DNA of 64,000 bases from Sanyastnella coralliicola (GCF_030845195.1 NZ_CP132543.1:62001-126000), one strand, 5' to 3'. Counted from the stretch's first letter, positions 8,926 through 17,657 are shown. Notes: generated by a model from the sequence alone, not told the origin. Program-made: numbers and translations.

Positions 8926-9398
8926 TCGTGGTGGTAAGGTTCGCCTTTCAGAATAGTGTGAGCGCGATAAATCTGCTCAATCGCAAAAACACGTACCATC
9001 TGATGACTAAAAGTGAGTTTAGAAAGGGAGAGTTTTCCGCTGGCACGTTGCTTCAATTCGTCATTGAATCCATACGGACCTCCGATGAGCAATACCACGC
9101 GTTTCAGTCCGCTAATCTGCTTTTTTTGCACCCAATCGGCCAACTGCAAAGAGGTGAGGTCTTTGCCGCGTTCATCAAACAATATCAAGTGGTCTCCCGG
9201 TTGTAGCAGTTTGGTTACCTTTTCCGCTTCGGCGTTAGCCACAGCTTGAGGCGTCATCTTCGCTCCGCGAATACGAACGTCGTCTGTTTCGATGTATTCA
9301 AAGCTTCCGTAGCGACGTAAGCGATGCTCATAAATGGAAATGGCTTCTGTCAGCCAGCTTTCCGTAGATTTACCGATGGCGATGAGTACGATCTTCAT
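8922..9398 (-). CDS. rlmH: 23S rRNA pseudouridine-1915 N3-methyltransferase
   Basis: A 158-residue SPOUT methyltransferase that methylates the pseudouridine at 1915 in helix 69 of 23S rRNA. It opens with MKIVLIAIGKS and has the knotted SAM-binding region: DHLILFDERGKDLTS, VVLLIGGPYGF and the C-terminal LSKLTFSHQMVRVFAIEQIYRAHTI, all typical of RlmH (YbeA). Length is normal. Its start codon lies only 12 bases from the start of the divergent gene at 9411. Confidence 0.98.
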   Translation of the reverse strand: MKIVLIAIGKSTESWLTEAISIYEHRLRRYGSFEYIETDDVRIRGAKMTPQAVANAEAEKVTKLLQPGDHLILFDERGKDLTSLQLADWVQKKQISGLKRVVLLIGGPYGFNDELKQRASGKLSLSKLTFSHQMVRVFAIEQIYRAHTILKGEPYHHE

Positions 9399-9410
9399 TG
9401 TTAGAAACGA

Positions 9411-10520
9411 ATGGCAACAAGCATTTCAGGAAAACGAAAACTAACGAAAAAACTGTGGTTTCCCGCTGTAGATAGACTTCGTTTGCTCTTTTTCATTCAG
9501 CTTGCCTTAGCTGGTTGTTACGGTTTACATGTTGATAGTATCTATGAACCTACTGGACTCACATATGATTGCTTTTGGGATCCCACTGTATGGAAATACT
9601 ATGCATTCCACGCCTACCTTCCATTCTTTGTGCTCACCGGATTCTTGTCGACCTACAGCCTATCGGCCGAAAAACGTCAATACGGTTCGTTCCATATCAT
9701 CTATTATTTCTGGAGAAGAGCGATTGATTTGTTGCCATACTACTTGGTATTGGCAGTAGTAGCAGTCGGCTATGCTTTGTTCAGCGCTAATGATGCGTCG
9801 TTGAGTATTTGGGCATTACTTCCGGTGACCTCGGCTTGGCATGCCTCTATTGAGTGGCTTCCGACGAGCCCTGTGGTGTGGGCATTTGTTCCTTTAGGCA
9901 TCTTATTTCTCTTTCACCTGATTTGGCCCATCTGCATGTGGCTCATCCCTTCACGAGGGCATTTGTGGTTAGAAATCTTTCTGATCACTTTGAGTTTGTT
10001 ATTCCGTGCTGGCTTCTTTACCGAAGATCTTCCAGCGCCGTGGCATCCTCTGAGTGCGGCCTTCCCTCTGATGCTAGGAGCGTTGTTAGGACAACAATTG
10101 CTTTTGCATCCATCATCTTTTATGCGTTTTCGGAACTACCGGAAGCCGATTCGCTTGATTGTGATCCCTGGAAGCTTGATTTGTTTGTTTTACCTATTGA
10201 TCATCCCTGATTTCAGCCACATTCATGTGATGTTGGAGCTGGTCTTTTGTTCTGCTGCCCTATTACTGATAGCAATTGAGGCAAGTTCCTTTGAAGAAAC
10301 AGAGGGTGGACGAAGCTTTTGGAAAAGTGGTCGATGGATCTTACCAGCCACTGTTGGCTTCGCTATTGCCGTGGAATTGACCTATCGATCAATGCTGTAT
10401 TACTATGTCCTTCTCCTCGGTTTAGCGGGTGCCATTCTTTGTGTATTCGCTGTGAAAAGCCTGTCATACAGTCATTTCAATGCGTGGAAGGAAAAGTATA
10501 CCTTTAGGCTAAGGAAATGA
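9411..10520 (+). CDS. Acyltransferase-3-like membrane protein, degenerate
   Basis: A 369-residue protein with about ten membrane segments. Its layout recalls the acyltransferase-3 (OafA/YrhL) family, which acetylates or acylates sugars: an N-terminal VDRLRLLFFIQLALAG helix, YLPFFVLTGFLSTYSL, and WRRAIDLLPYYLVLAVV match the family's first three landmarks. The conserved histidine expected 11 residues after the RxR-type arginine of helix one is a glycine here (G35), so acyl transfer by the normal mechanism is doubtful. The only plausible start is the ATG at 9411, 12 bases from the divergent rlmH start. Family assignment is tentative. Confidence 0.6.
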   Translation: MATSISGKRKLTKKLWFPAVDRLRLLFFIQLALAGCYGLHVDSIYEPTGLTYDCFWDPTVWKYYAFHAYLPFFVLTGFLSTYSLSAEKRQYGSFHIIYYFWRRAIDLLPYYLVLAVVAVGYALFSANDASLSIWALLPVTSAWHASIEWLPTSPVVWAFVPLGILFLFHLIWPICMWLIPSRGHLWLEIFLITLSLLFRAGFFTEDLPAPWHPLSAAFPLMLGALLGQQLLLHPSSFMRFRNYRKPIRLIVIPGSLICLFYLLIIPDFSHIHVMLELVFCSAALLLIAIEASSFEETEGGRSFWKSGRWILPATVGFAIAVELTYRSMLYYYVLLLGLAGAILCVFAVKSLSYSHFNAWKEKYTFRLRK

Positions 10521-10563
10521 GCTTTTGGCTCGAATGTTGCATAACCTAAGCAAAACCTGATTC

Positions 10564-10950
10564 ATGAAATCATTAATGACATTCTTCTTATTGCTCGCTA
10601 CCGTGGTAGTCAGTGCTCAAAGTGATGCCTCTGGCAAGATCGCGAAAGCCCTGGGCGCCGGAGATGCCGAAACGATCGGTCAACACCTGGTCGCCAACGT
10701 GGATTTGACCATCCTCGATGATGAAGACATGTATCCACGTGACGTCGTAGTGAAGAAGCTAAATGCCTTTTTCTCTGAGAATAAGCCAACGAAGTTTGAG
10801 ATTAAACATAAAGGACAATCGAAATTGGACGACCATTACCGCATTGGTGATTTGGTGACGGCCAATGGGAAATTCCGGGTCACTTTCTTTATGAAGAAAG
10901 GAGATAACAAGATGTTGATCAAACAACTACGAATAGAACGATACGAATGA
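10564..10950 (+). CDS. Secreted DUF4783 protein
   Basis: A 128-residue protein with a signal peptide (MKSLMTFFLLLATVVVSAQ) and a compact alpha+beta domain resembling the NTF2-like fold: KIAKALGAGDAETIGQHL, then NVDLTI, VVVKKLNAFFSENKPTKF and a final LIKQLRIERYE. This matches the bacteroidotal family DUF4783, commonly found just upstream of nadC as here. Function unknown. A terminator follows directly after the stop. Confidence 0.85.
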   Translation: MKSLMTFFLLLATVVVSAQSDASGKIAKALGAGDAETIGQHLVANVDLTILDDEDMYPRDVVVKKLNAFFSENKPTKFEIKHKGQSKLDDHYRIGDLVTANGKFRVTFFMKKGDNKMLIKQLRIERYE

Positions 10951-10954
10951 GATG

Positions 10955-10980
10955 AGCCCCGCTAGCTGCGGGGCTTTTTC
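10955..10980 (+). terminator. Rho-independent terminator after the DUF4783 gene
   Basis: Perfect 8-bp stem AGCCCCGC / GCGGGGCT with 5-base loop TAGCT and a T run. It ends 4 bases before the -7 box of nadC. Confidence 0.9.
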
Positions 10981-10984
10981 GTAA

Positions 10985-10992
10985 TACCTTTG
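10985..10992 (+). promoter_or_regulatory. -7 box of nadC, close to the start codon
   Basis: TACCTTTG, a perfect TAnnTTTG, with only 5 bases (ACCCC) between it and the nadC ATG. Since transcription starts a few bases after this box, the mRNA would begin at or next to the ATG. No clear -33 element; the preceding terminator occupies that region. Confidence 0.6.
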
Positions 10993-10997
10993 ACCCC

Positions 10998-11840
10998 ATG
11001 GAAGACTACGATATCATAGCCTTTATTCGTGCGGCCCTCGAAGAGGATGTGCGCGACGGTGACCACTCTTCACTTTCTTGTATTCCGGCTGATGCTGAGC
11101 GTCAAGCCAGGTTGATAGTTAAAGATAATGGGGTGTTGGCTGGTGTCGCTATCGCGGAATTGGTATTCCGTGAAGTGGACGCTTCACTGACAATGGAAAC
11201 CTTCATTCAAGATGGTGAACGCGTAAAGTTTGGAGACATTGCATTCCACGTGAAAGGAAGCGCACGCTCGATCCTTACAGCTGAACGTCTGGTATTGAAT
11301 CTGATGCAACGCATGAGTGGAATCGCAACACGCACACGCTCTGTTGTTGATTTGATTGACGGAACAGGGGCGAAGGTGCTTGATACCCGCAAAACCACGC
11401 CATTACTACGCTACTTCGAAAAGCGTGCTGTAAAGATTGGGGGAGGAGAGAACCACCGATTCGGACTCTACGATATGATCATGCTCAAAGACAACCACGT
11501 TGATTACGCTGGAGGAATTGAAGCTGCTGTGCGTCGTACCATGGATTACCTCAAAGAGAAAGGCCTGAACATTCCTGTAGAGGTAGAGACACGTAACATG
11601 GACGAAGTACGCGAGGCACTCAATGCCCCTGGTGTAGATCGCATCATGCTCGATAACTTCACGCCAGATCAGGTAAGAGAGGCGGTGAAGTTCATCAATG
11701 GTCGTGTTGAAACAGAAGCTTCTGGTGGAATCACCTTAGATACCATTCGAGGGTATGCAGAAACAGGAGTTGATTATATTTCGATGGGCGCACTCACGCA
11801 CAGCGTGAAAAGCCTTGATATGAGCCTCAAAGCTTTCTAG
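10998..11840 (+). CDS. nadC: Nicotinate-nucleotide pyrophosphorylase (carboxylating)
   Basis: A 280-residue quinolinate phosphoribosyltransferase, the step from quinolinate to nicotinate mononucleotide in de novo NAD synthesis. Visible landmarks are EEDVRDGDHSS, ERLVLNLMQRMSGIAT, the KVLDTRKTTPLLR active-site segment, KIGGGENHRFGLYDMIMLKDNH, VEVETRN, and near the C-terminus EASGGITLDTIRGYAETGVDYISMGALTHS. Length and order are normal. The start is firm because the N-terminus matches the family and a promoter box sits just before it. One copy of the dispersed 13-base word is at 11147-11159. Confidence 0.98.
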   Translation: MEDYDIIAFIRAALEEDVRDGDHSSLSCIPADAERQARLIVKDNGVLAGVAIAELVFREVDASLTMETFIQDGERVKFGDIAFHVKGSARSILTAERLVLNLMQRMSGIATRTRSVVDLIDGTGAKVLDTRKTTPLLRYFEKRAVKIGGGENHRFGLYDMIMLKDNHVDYAGGIEAAVRRTMDYLKEKGLNIPVEVETRNMDEVREALNAPGVDRIMLDNFTPDQVREAVKFINGRVETEASGGITLDTIRGYAETGVDYISMGALTHSVKSLDMSLKAF

Positions 11841-11846
11841 AAATAC

Positions 11847-12773
11847 ATGTTCAAACGTTGGTTAGATCGGTTTCTCGCTTCTCAATTGGTAGAGAACACC
11901 CTCAACCTAGCGCGGAGAATTCACCCGCCTGGATTTGAGGGACTGAGCTTTTATGCCGTGGCCCGCTTCTTCTTTGAAGGGGTGCAGAAGGGAGCCCTAA
12001 CTACACGTGCAGCTGCCATTTCGTTCCGTTTTTTCTTGGCAGTGTTCCCAGTGATCATCATGTTGCTTTCGTTGATTCCAATCATTCCAATTGAGAACTT
12101 TCAAGAAAGTCTCTTTGCTGCCATTCAAGGTTTCTTCCCAGGAGACACCTTCACCTTGGTGGAAGACACGATTGAAGATTTGGTCATCAAGAGTCACAAC
12201 ACTGTTTTCTCGATCGGTTTTATCCTTTCGGTGATCTATGCGAGCAATAGTGTCAACGCCATTCTTTTAGGTTTCAATGGATCCTATAATCTCGAATCAC
12301 GGGGTAACCCCATGGTGATACGTTTGGTGAGTTTGGTACTCATGTTGATTCTCGGACTCTTCGTAATTATTGCCACCTCCGTCATCATCTTCTCAGGCGT
12401 CGTCTTCGAAGAATTAATAGCGCTGGGAATCCTGGTAGAAGACAATGTATGGATGCTAAACATCGCCAAGTACATCTTGAGTTTCTTGCTCATTTACGGT
12501 ACGATCACCATCTTGTATAACATCGGCGATTTCAAGATTAGGCAATGGAAGACCCTCAGTGCAGGGGCTACCTTGACTACCGTCTTGATCGTGTTGACCT
12601 CCTTAGGATTCGCCTGGTTCGTGAACAATTTCAGTTCATTTAACCGCCTGTACGGATCTTTGGGTACATTTTTGATACTGTTGATCTGGATCAACGTGAA
12701 CAGTACGATCTTGTTGATCGGATTTGAATTGAACACGAGCATCGCCAAAGCGAAAAGCGATCTCGAAAAATGA
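11847..12773 (+). CDS. YihY/BrkB-family membrane protein
   Basis: A 308-residue polytopic protein of the YihY (formerly RNase BN-annotated) family. After a soluble N-terminus (1-50) it shows the family motif TRAAAISFRFFLAVFPVIIMLLSLIP, then ASNSVNAILLGFN, and three or four further membrane segments, ending in FLILLIWINVNSTILLIGFELN. It begins 6 bases after the nadC stop and overlaps the next gene by 4 bases (ATGA). YihY proteins have no settled function; the old RNase label is wrong. Confidence 0.92.
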   Translation: MFKRWLDRFLASQLVENTLNLARRIHPPGFEGLSFYAVARFFFEGVQKGALTTRAAAISFRFFLAVFPVIIMLLSLIPIIPIENFQESLFAAIQGFFPGDTFTLVEDTIEDLVIKSHNTVFSIGFILSVIYASNSVNAILLGFNGSYNLESRGNPMVIRLVSLVLMLILGLFVIIATSVIIFSGVVFEELIALGILVEDNVWMLNIAKYILSFLLIYGTITILYNIGDFKIRQWKTLSAGATLTTVLIVLTSLGFAWFVNNFSSFNRLYGSLGTFLILLIWINVNSTILLIGFELNTSIAKAKSDLEK

Positions 12774-13207
12774 CAACTATGAAGTATTTGATGGTACTAT
12801 GCATGCTATGTGCTGCAGTAGTAGTAAACGGACAATCAGTTCTTGGAAAGTGGAAGACCATTGACGACGAAACCGGGAAACCAAAGTCTATCGTTGAGAT
12901 TACGGAACGCGATGGCAAACTCTACGGAACCATTGTAGAGCTTTTCCGCGAGCCGAACGAGGTACAAGACCCGTACTGCGACAAGTGTGAAGATGACCGC
13001 AAAGACAAGCGCATCCTCGGCATGGAGATCATTCGCGACATGGAGAAAGACGATGATGAGTACGATGACGGAACCATCTGTGATCCAAAAACAGGGAAGA
13101 TCTACGATTGTAAATTCTGGATTGATGAAGACAATCCAAACGTGTTGAATGTACGTGGCTACGTAGCCTTCTTCTTCCGTACCCAGACTTGGGAGCGCGT
13201 GAAGTAA
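12770..13207 (+). CDS. Secreted DUF2147 protein
   Basis: A 145-residue protein with a signal peptide (ending VVVNGQ) and the DUF2147 pattern: SVLGKWKTIDDETGKPKSIVEI, DGKLYGTIVELF, a Cys pair in YCDKCEDDRKDKRILGMEII, and DGTICDPKTGKIYDCKFWI followed by the C-terminal AFFFRTQTWERVK. The fold is a lipocalin-like barrel; the four cysteines could form disulphides. The first ATG overlaps the yihY stop; the next one (12779) is equally possible. It ends directly against the convergent flippase gene, with no terminator between. Confidence 0.88.
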   Translation: MTTMKYLMVLCMLCAAVVVNGQSVLGKWKTIDDETGKPKSIVEITERDGKLYGTIVELFREPNEVQDPYCDKCEDDRKDKRILGMEIIRDMEKDDDEYDDGTICDPKTGKIYDCKFWIDEDNPNVLNVRGYVAFFFRTQTWERVK

Positions 13208-14671
13208 TTACTTCCGCTTCAGCAGATTCATCATTTCCGGTGCCAGGTTCAAGCCAAAGACAGCACCGAGGAATACAGAACAGCTCACCACACATTTTAA
13301 GATAATCGCTGCAAAAGGCATGTCAGGCATTGGTTCCCAAAAGACCAATGTCGACATGGCTGCAGTCATCAGGATGACCATCGTGTACGCACGCGTAACT
13401 GGGGTCAATCCAAAATAGCGCTTCACATAGTGGAGCTTCATCACGTTGTAGACAAAGAAGGTAATGGCAGTAGCTAAGGCCGCTCCTTCAATTCCCAAGT
13501 TTCCATAGCTCTTATGGATGAGGAAGTAGTTAGTGAGTCCCGTCAAGACGATCAACACAATGTTCAGACGGAAATTCATCTTGAAATACTTCGAGTACAC
13601 CAAGATGCCCCCTGAAACGCCCGTTGCCATATTGAAAAGCTTGCTCAAGCCAATCCAGAAAACCACCCATTTGCCGCCCTGGAATTTCTCTGGCAGCAAG
13701 ACCATGATTTCATCAATCGAGACCCATACACAGAGAAAGATCAATCCGCCAAATACCATTTGAAGCAAAGAGCTCAAGCGATAGATATGCGTAAGGTCAG
13801 CGCGGTCTTCATTAATGATCGCTTTTGAGGTCAGCGGATTGGCGATGGCCATGATCGATTTCTGTGGGATCATGGTCACGGCCCCAATGTAAAAGGCCAA
13901 GGTGTAGAAGGCGACCTCGTCAAGTCCGATCAACAGCCCCACCATAATGATATCGAGGTTGCTCACGATAATACCGGCACCACGGTCAAGAATGGAGTAG
14001 GCGCTGTATTCGGTGAGTTCCTTCTTGTCAACCGGATTTGGACCTCGCTCAAAACGGAACCCATGGCGTATGCTGAAGAGCAGAAGCACGATGGTCGCGG
14101 TGAAGTACCCTCCGAGGTAAAGCAAGAGTAACTGGTCAAATTCAATCTTGCCTCCCATATAGAAGAGCACAATCACCAAATACCAGCCCTTCAAGAAGGT
14201 CTCATTCAGAAACTGAAAGAAGGTGGTTTTTAAGATCGCTGAGACAAAGCCATTGAGAGCGTAGAAGAAGATCAATGCCGTGGAAAGGGCAAAGAGCTTC
14301 CCAAAGTTTCCTTCGAGTAGTACGGCATCGTTGGCGTTCACCAATTGCATGACTTCCGGACCTGCAGCGGCCATGATTAAGCCGAGTAGGACGCTTCCAA
14401 TCAGCGGTATGGTAAAGACAATGCGTAAGAAGCGGCCTTGTTCTGCTTCCGCTAAACGCGGGAAAAAGCGAATGATGGCATTGGGAATACCGCCGTGAAA
14501 GAGCTGAGCAAAAATGAGGGCGTAAGCCGTCAAGACTTTGATGAGCCCCCAACCTTCTTCGAAGCCTTCAAAAGCCCTCGGCAAGACAAGGATGGTGTTC
14601 ACCGCACCAAAGAGGGTCCCGAGGATGATCGAGACCATATTTCTAGAAGCTTGTTTCGCTACAATACCCAA
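13208..14671 (-). CDS. Oligosaccharide flippase (Wzx-like, MOP superfamily)
   Basis: A 487-residue protein with about 14 membrane segments in the pattern of polysaccharide flippases, which move undecaprenyl-linked sugar units across the inner membrane. It opens with MGIVAKQASRNMVSIILGT, a conserved opening for this group, read from a TTG start; the first ATG is 11 codons further in and would cut that conserved part. The first helices contain the usual Arg/Glu-rich FPRLAEAEQGRF linker. It stands alone beside a methyltransferase on the opposite strand. Confidence 0.88.
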   Translation of the reverse strand: MGIVAKQASRNMVSIILGTLFGAVNTILVLPRAFEGFEEGWGLIKVLTAYALIFAQLFHGGIPNAIIRFFPRLAEAEQGRFLRIVFTIPLIGSVLLGLIMAAAGPEVMQLVNANDAVLLEGNFGKLFALSTALIFFYALNGFVSAILKTTFFQFLNETFLKGWYLVIVLFYMGGKIEFDQLLLLYLGGYFTATIVLLLFSIRHGFRFERGPNPVDKKELTEYSAYSILDRGAGIIVSNLDIIMVGLLIGLDEVAFYTLAFYIGAVTMIPQKSIMAIANPLTSKAIINEDRADLTHIYRLSSLLQMVFGGLIFLCVWVSIDEIMVLLPEKFQGGKWVVFWIGLSKLFNMATGVSGGILVYSKYFKMNFRLNIVLIVLTGLTNYFLIHKSYGNLGIEGAALATAITFFVYNVMKLHYVKRYFGLTPVTRAYTMVILMTAAMSTLVFWEPMPDMPFAAIILKCVVSCSVFLGAVFGLNLAPEMMNLLKRK

Positions 14672-14674
14672 GCG

Positions 14675-14695
14675 GCAAATTTTCTCCTAATTTGC
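14675..14695. promoter_or_regulatory. Inverted repeat between divergent flippase and methyltransferase genes
   Basis: GCAAATT, 7 bases, AATTTGC: a perfect 7-bp inverted repeat lying in the 60-base space between the two divergent starts, 4 bases from the flippase start. It could be an operator or paired promoter elements; it has no T run. Confidence 0.4.
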
Positions 14696-14731
14696 GTCGA
14701 ATTTTGGAAACGCACACAGGCCCCCGCACCG

Positions 14732-15259
14732 ATGTATAAAAAGACCCCTGTTCGCAGATACGAACTCACCCTCGCTTTTCTTCAGCAAAACCTCCCGGCA
14801 CCCGCGAAGGTCTTAGATTTGGGCGTACGCAATCCCTTCAGTGAATGGATGGAAGAAGCCGGCTATGAAGTGGTGAATACCGAAGGCGAAGACCTCGATT
14901 TTGTACGTGATGCGGTCAAACAGGGAGGTTTTGACGCTGTGACCGCGTTTGAAATTCTAGAGCACGTACTCAATCCACTCCCACTCTTAAGCGAAATTGA
15001 AGCACCCAAACTCATCGCGACCATCCCGATGCGCCTCTGGTTTGCCCCAGCCTACCAAAGCAAAACCGACCCTTGGGATCGCCACTACCATGAATTTGAA
15101 GACTGGCAATTTGATTGGCTGCTAGAAAAAGCCGGTTGGGAGGTCAAAGACCGCCAGAAATGGACCAGCCCTTCTCCACATCCTTTTGGCATTCGTCCGT
15201 TGTTACGTCAGTTTACGCCGAGGTATTATGGGGTCGCTTGTGAGAGGTCACCGAATTAG
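14732..15259 (+). CDS. SAM-dependent class I methyltransferase
   Basis: A 175-residue protein. Motif I appears as KVLDLGVRNPFSEWM (an unusual DLGVRN in place of DxGxGxG), an acidic EGEDLDFV stretch follows, and the FDAVTAFEILEHVLNPLPLL segment is the usual motif II of sugar/lipid methyltransferases. The open frame begins upstream inside the flippase gene, but the ATG at 14732 (MYKKTPVRRYE) is the sensible start. The substrate is not evident; proximity to a flippase suggests a sugar or lipid-linked intermediate. Its last 12 bases overlap the convergent T9SS cargo gene. Confidence 0.8.
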   Translation: MYKKTPVRRYELTLAFLQQNLPAPAKVLDLGVRNPFSEWMEEAGYEVVNTEGEDLDFVRDAVKQGGFDAVTAFEILEHVLNPLPLLSEIEAPKLIATIPMRLWFAPAYQSKTDPWDRHYHEFEDWQFDWLLEKAGWEVKDRQKWTSPSPHPFGIRPLLRQFTPRYYGVACERSPN

Positions 15260-17500
15260 GTTTACATGACCTCGTATCGTGTCTTCTTCTAGCTTCATTA
15301 CCCATGTGTATACACCATTCGGTGCGAAATAATCACCGGAGTTCACAGATCCATTCCAATAGTCATCTACGGAGCTGGTTTTAAATATTTGCTCTCCCCA
15401 TCGATTGTAAATAGCCAGTTCATAATTCTCTAAATCGCAACTGATGGAAGGGGCGAAGCTGTCGTTCAGTCCATCGTTGTTCGGACTGAAAGCATTGGGC
15501 ACGTAGTACTCAAGATGACATGTGTTGCACAAGTTTGGATCGTAATAGGGAGCATCAATTAGAAATTCACCTGAACAGCCTGTGAGGGTGTCTTCGACAA
15601 TAACCGTGATATCATGCACGAGAGTGTAGGTAGAGTCTAGAACAGAAAAGTCATGCTCTAAATAGGCATTATGTTGTGCTGACGCATCTATTGAAAGCAC
15701 GGCTGGATGGCATTCAGAGTCCTGAGTCACAGAGTAATCTAACCATAGACCATTGGAAGGGAAATAGACTTCAACTACAGAGGTCTCACATTCATTCTCC
15801 AACATTACAGATACCGAATCACTCGGAGAGATTGAGAAGGGAAGAGAAGGGTACGAAGTATCGAATTCCTGATGAAAGAACGTCTCATTGACCGTTACTT
15901 CTGTATCACAAGAAAAAATGGTGAATGAACTATCTGTTAATGCAGCGGGGAAGTCAGATAAGAACACCAGTGTAGTGTCATAGAGGCACATACCTTCAAT
16001 CACATTGAGGGATAATGCGGTGGAGTCATTGCTCCCGAATTCGATAGATGACGCATCGATAGAACTTTCGTCGGGAAAGGTCCATATTGTGTTTTCGAAT
16101 TCCCCGTTGATCGAAACATAACTGAGTTCACCAGGACATTCACCTAGATTCAAGTCGAAATCGAGCTCTTCATCGCACTCGATTTGACAAGTGATACTCG
16201 AGGTCATTTCAAATGGGGCTGACTCCAATTCATAAGAAATAAGCGGTGTCCATGCTTCGTCTGCAAAGTCAGTGATCTGGATTTCACCTGATAGATATTC
16301 AATCGGGGGTGTGAAAGGAACGAAGCTACATTCATCTGTGAGTTGATGAATAGGTCTCTTGGTAATGAAGTTGCTTTCGAAAAGTCCAATTGACTGTATA
16401 GAACATAAGTAGAGGTGGTTATTCGCAATACATGCGGCTCCAGTAACTTCTTCGACGGTGTTCTCTTCGTCAAGGGAATAAAGGAATGAATCTAAGATGT
16501 CACCTGAGTCTTTGTGGAGTTGGGTGATAAGCACTGATTCGTCGCCTCCTTGAAAGCTCTTGGTGTTACAAACGACGTTAACTTTATCATCTGTAACAAT
16601 GAGATCTGTGCAAGAATCATCAAAACCTCCGGTAAAGGCGAAATTCCATTCAAGAACACCTTCCGTGTCGAGTTTACAGATCCAAATATCCCTTGCGTTG
16701 GGTAGTGTTGATCGCGTGTATCCTGCCAGGAAGAGGTTTCCGACTTCGTCCATGTCGCAAGTGAAGAAGAGCTCCAAGTGGGTATTTACAATAGCCTTTT
16801 GATTAATAATCTCTCCTTCTTGATTCAAGGTGACGATGAAACCATGGTGAATACCGTTGAGTGATTCGGAGTTGCCTGCAAGATGGATGAGATCATTATG
16901 AACCTCAATGGTGTAGAAGTGATCATCATTATTGCCGCCAATGTGCTTAGACCAAAGCTGTTCTCCTTCGGCCGATAGTTTTACGACAAATCCATCAGTC
17001 TCCCCAAAGGAGTTACTTATCGTTGATCCACACCAAATGATACTTCCGTCTTCCTGCTCAAAAATATCTCTAGGAGAATCATGCTGCTCCGATTCTTCTG
17101 GAGTCACTGACCAAATCAGTTCACCATCCTCTGTGAATCTTGCAACGAATGCATGACGGTTGGGTGACGGATAATCGATCCAGTAGCCTGAGATGAGGAT
17201 GTCTGAATTCATGAGTCGGCGAACAATGATATTTCGACCGGATTCTTCATCCTCAGATCCAATTACGAAGGAAGAGATAATCTCTCCTGAGTCATTAAAG
17301 CGGGTGATGCTGATGTCCTTCTCTCCAAATGGGCCGAAGTATACATCACATGCTGCGATGATCTCATCATGGCCGAAATCGATACTGTGAGCTTTAGTGA
17401 AATATGAAGAGTTGAAGTGGGATGTCCAGTTATCAGTTTCTTGCGCCGAAATGAAGAACACACATAATACCCCGAAAAGGGTTAGAGGAAGGCGTAGCAT
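15248..17500 (-). CDS. T9SS type B cargo with repeat beta-propeller-like region
   Basis: A 750-residue secreted protein: signal peptide (1-19, ending ISAQ), then repeated units of the form GGNNDDHFYTIEVHNDLIHLAGNS and WICKLDTEGVLEWNFAFTGG (about 60-400), typical of SBBP-like propellers that report on logged data, an all-beta middle region with several cysteines (430-660), and a type B (gliding-associated, CHU_C) C-terminal domain from about residue 665: EYYVPNAFSPNNDGLNDSF, YELAIYNRWGEQIF, NGVYTWVMKL. It would be exported by the T9SS and held at or released from the surface. Its end overlaps a convergent gene by 12 bases. Confidence 0.9.
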   Translation of the reverse strand: MLRLPLTLFGVLCVFFISAQETDNWTSHFNSSYFTKAHSIDFGHDEIIAACDVYFGPFGEKDISITRFNDSGEIISSFVIGSEDEESGRNIIVRRLMNSDILISGYWIDYPSPNRHAFVARFTEDGELIWSVTPEESEQHDSPRDIFEQEDGSIIWCGSTISNSFGETDGFVVKLSAEGEQLWSKHIGGNNDDHFYTIEVHNDLIHLAGNSESLNGIHHGFIVTLNQEGEIINQKAIVNTHLELFFTCDMDEVGNLFLAGYTRSTLPNARDIWICKLDTEGVLEWNFAFTGGFDDSCTDLIVTDDKVNVVCNTKSFQGGDESVLITQLHKDSGDILDSFLYSLDEENTVEEVTGAACIANNHLYLCSIQSIGLFESNFITKRPIHQLTDECSFVPFTPPIEYLSGEIQITDFADEAWTPLISYELESAPFEMTSSITCQIECDEELDFDLNLGECPGELSYVSINGEFENTIWTFPDESSIDASSIEFGSNDSTALSLNVIEGMCLYDTTLVFLSDFPAALTDSSFTIFSCDTEVTVNETFFHQEFDTSYPSLPFSISPSDSVSVMLENECETSVVEVYFPSNGLWLDYSVTQDSECHPAVLSIDASAQHNAYLEHDFSVLDSTYTLVHDITVIVEDTLTGCSGEFLIDAPYYDPNLCNTCHLEYYVPNAFSPNNDGLNDSFAPSISCDLENYELAIYNRWGEQIFKTSSVDDYWNGSVNSGDYFAPNGVYTWVMKLEEDTIRGHVNLIR

Positions 17501-17610
17501 AGTAGTTCGTTGTTAATGTTGGCCGAAAGATATGCATTTAAATGAAATACGTTCCCAACGAGTTGGTGGCGAGTGATTTGAGAGCGGGGTGTAAAGTGCA
17601 GACAAACAAA

Positions 17611-17634
17611 AAAGGCCGTCAATCGACGGCCTTT
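17611..17634 (-). terminator. Rho-independent terminator after ppiD
   Basis: Perfect 10-bp stem AAAGGCCGTC / GACGGCCTTT with loop AATC on the plus strand; read on the minus strand, it is followed by a seven-T run, so it ends the ppiD operon. Confidence 0.92.
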
Positions 17635-17657
17635 TCCATTTCAAATAGTCTGATTTC

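Noticed and set aside
14495-14731. N-terminal extension of the methyltransferase frame
   Set aside because: It lies inside the divergent flippase gene and its residues do not look like a methyltransferase.
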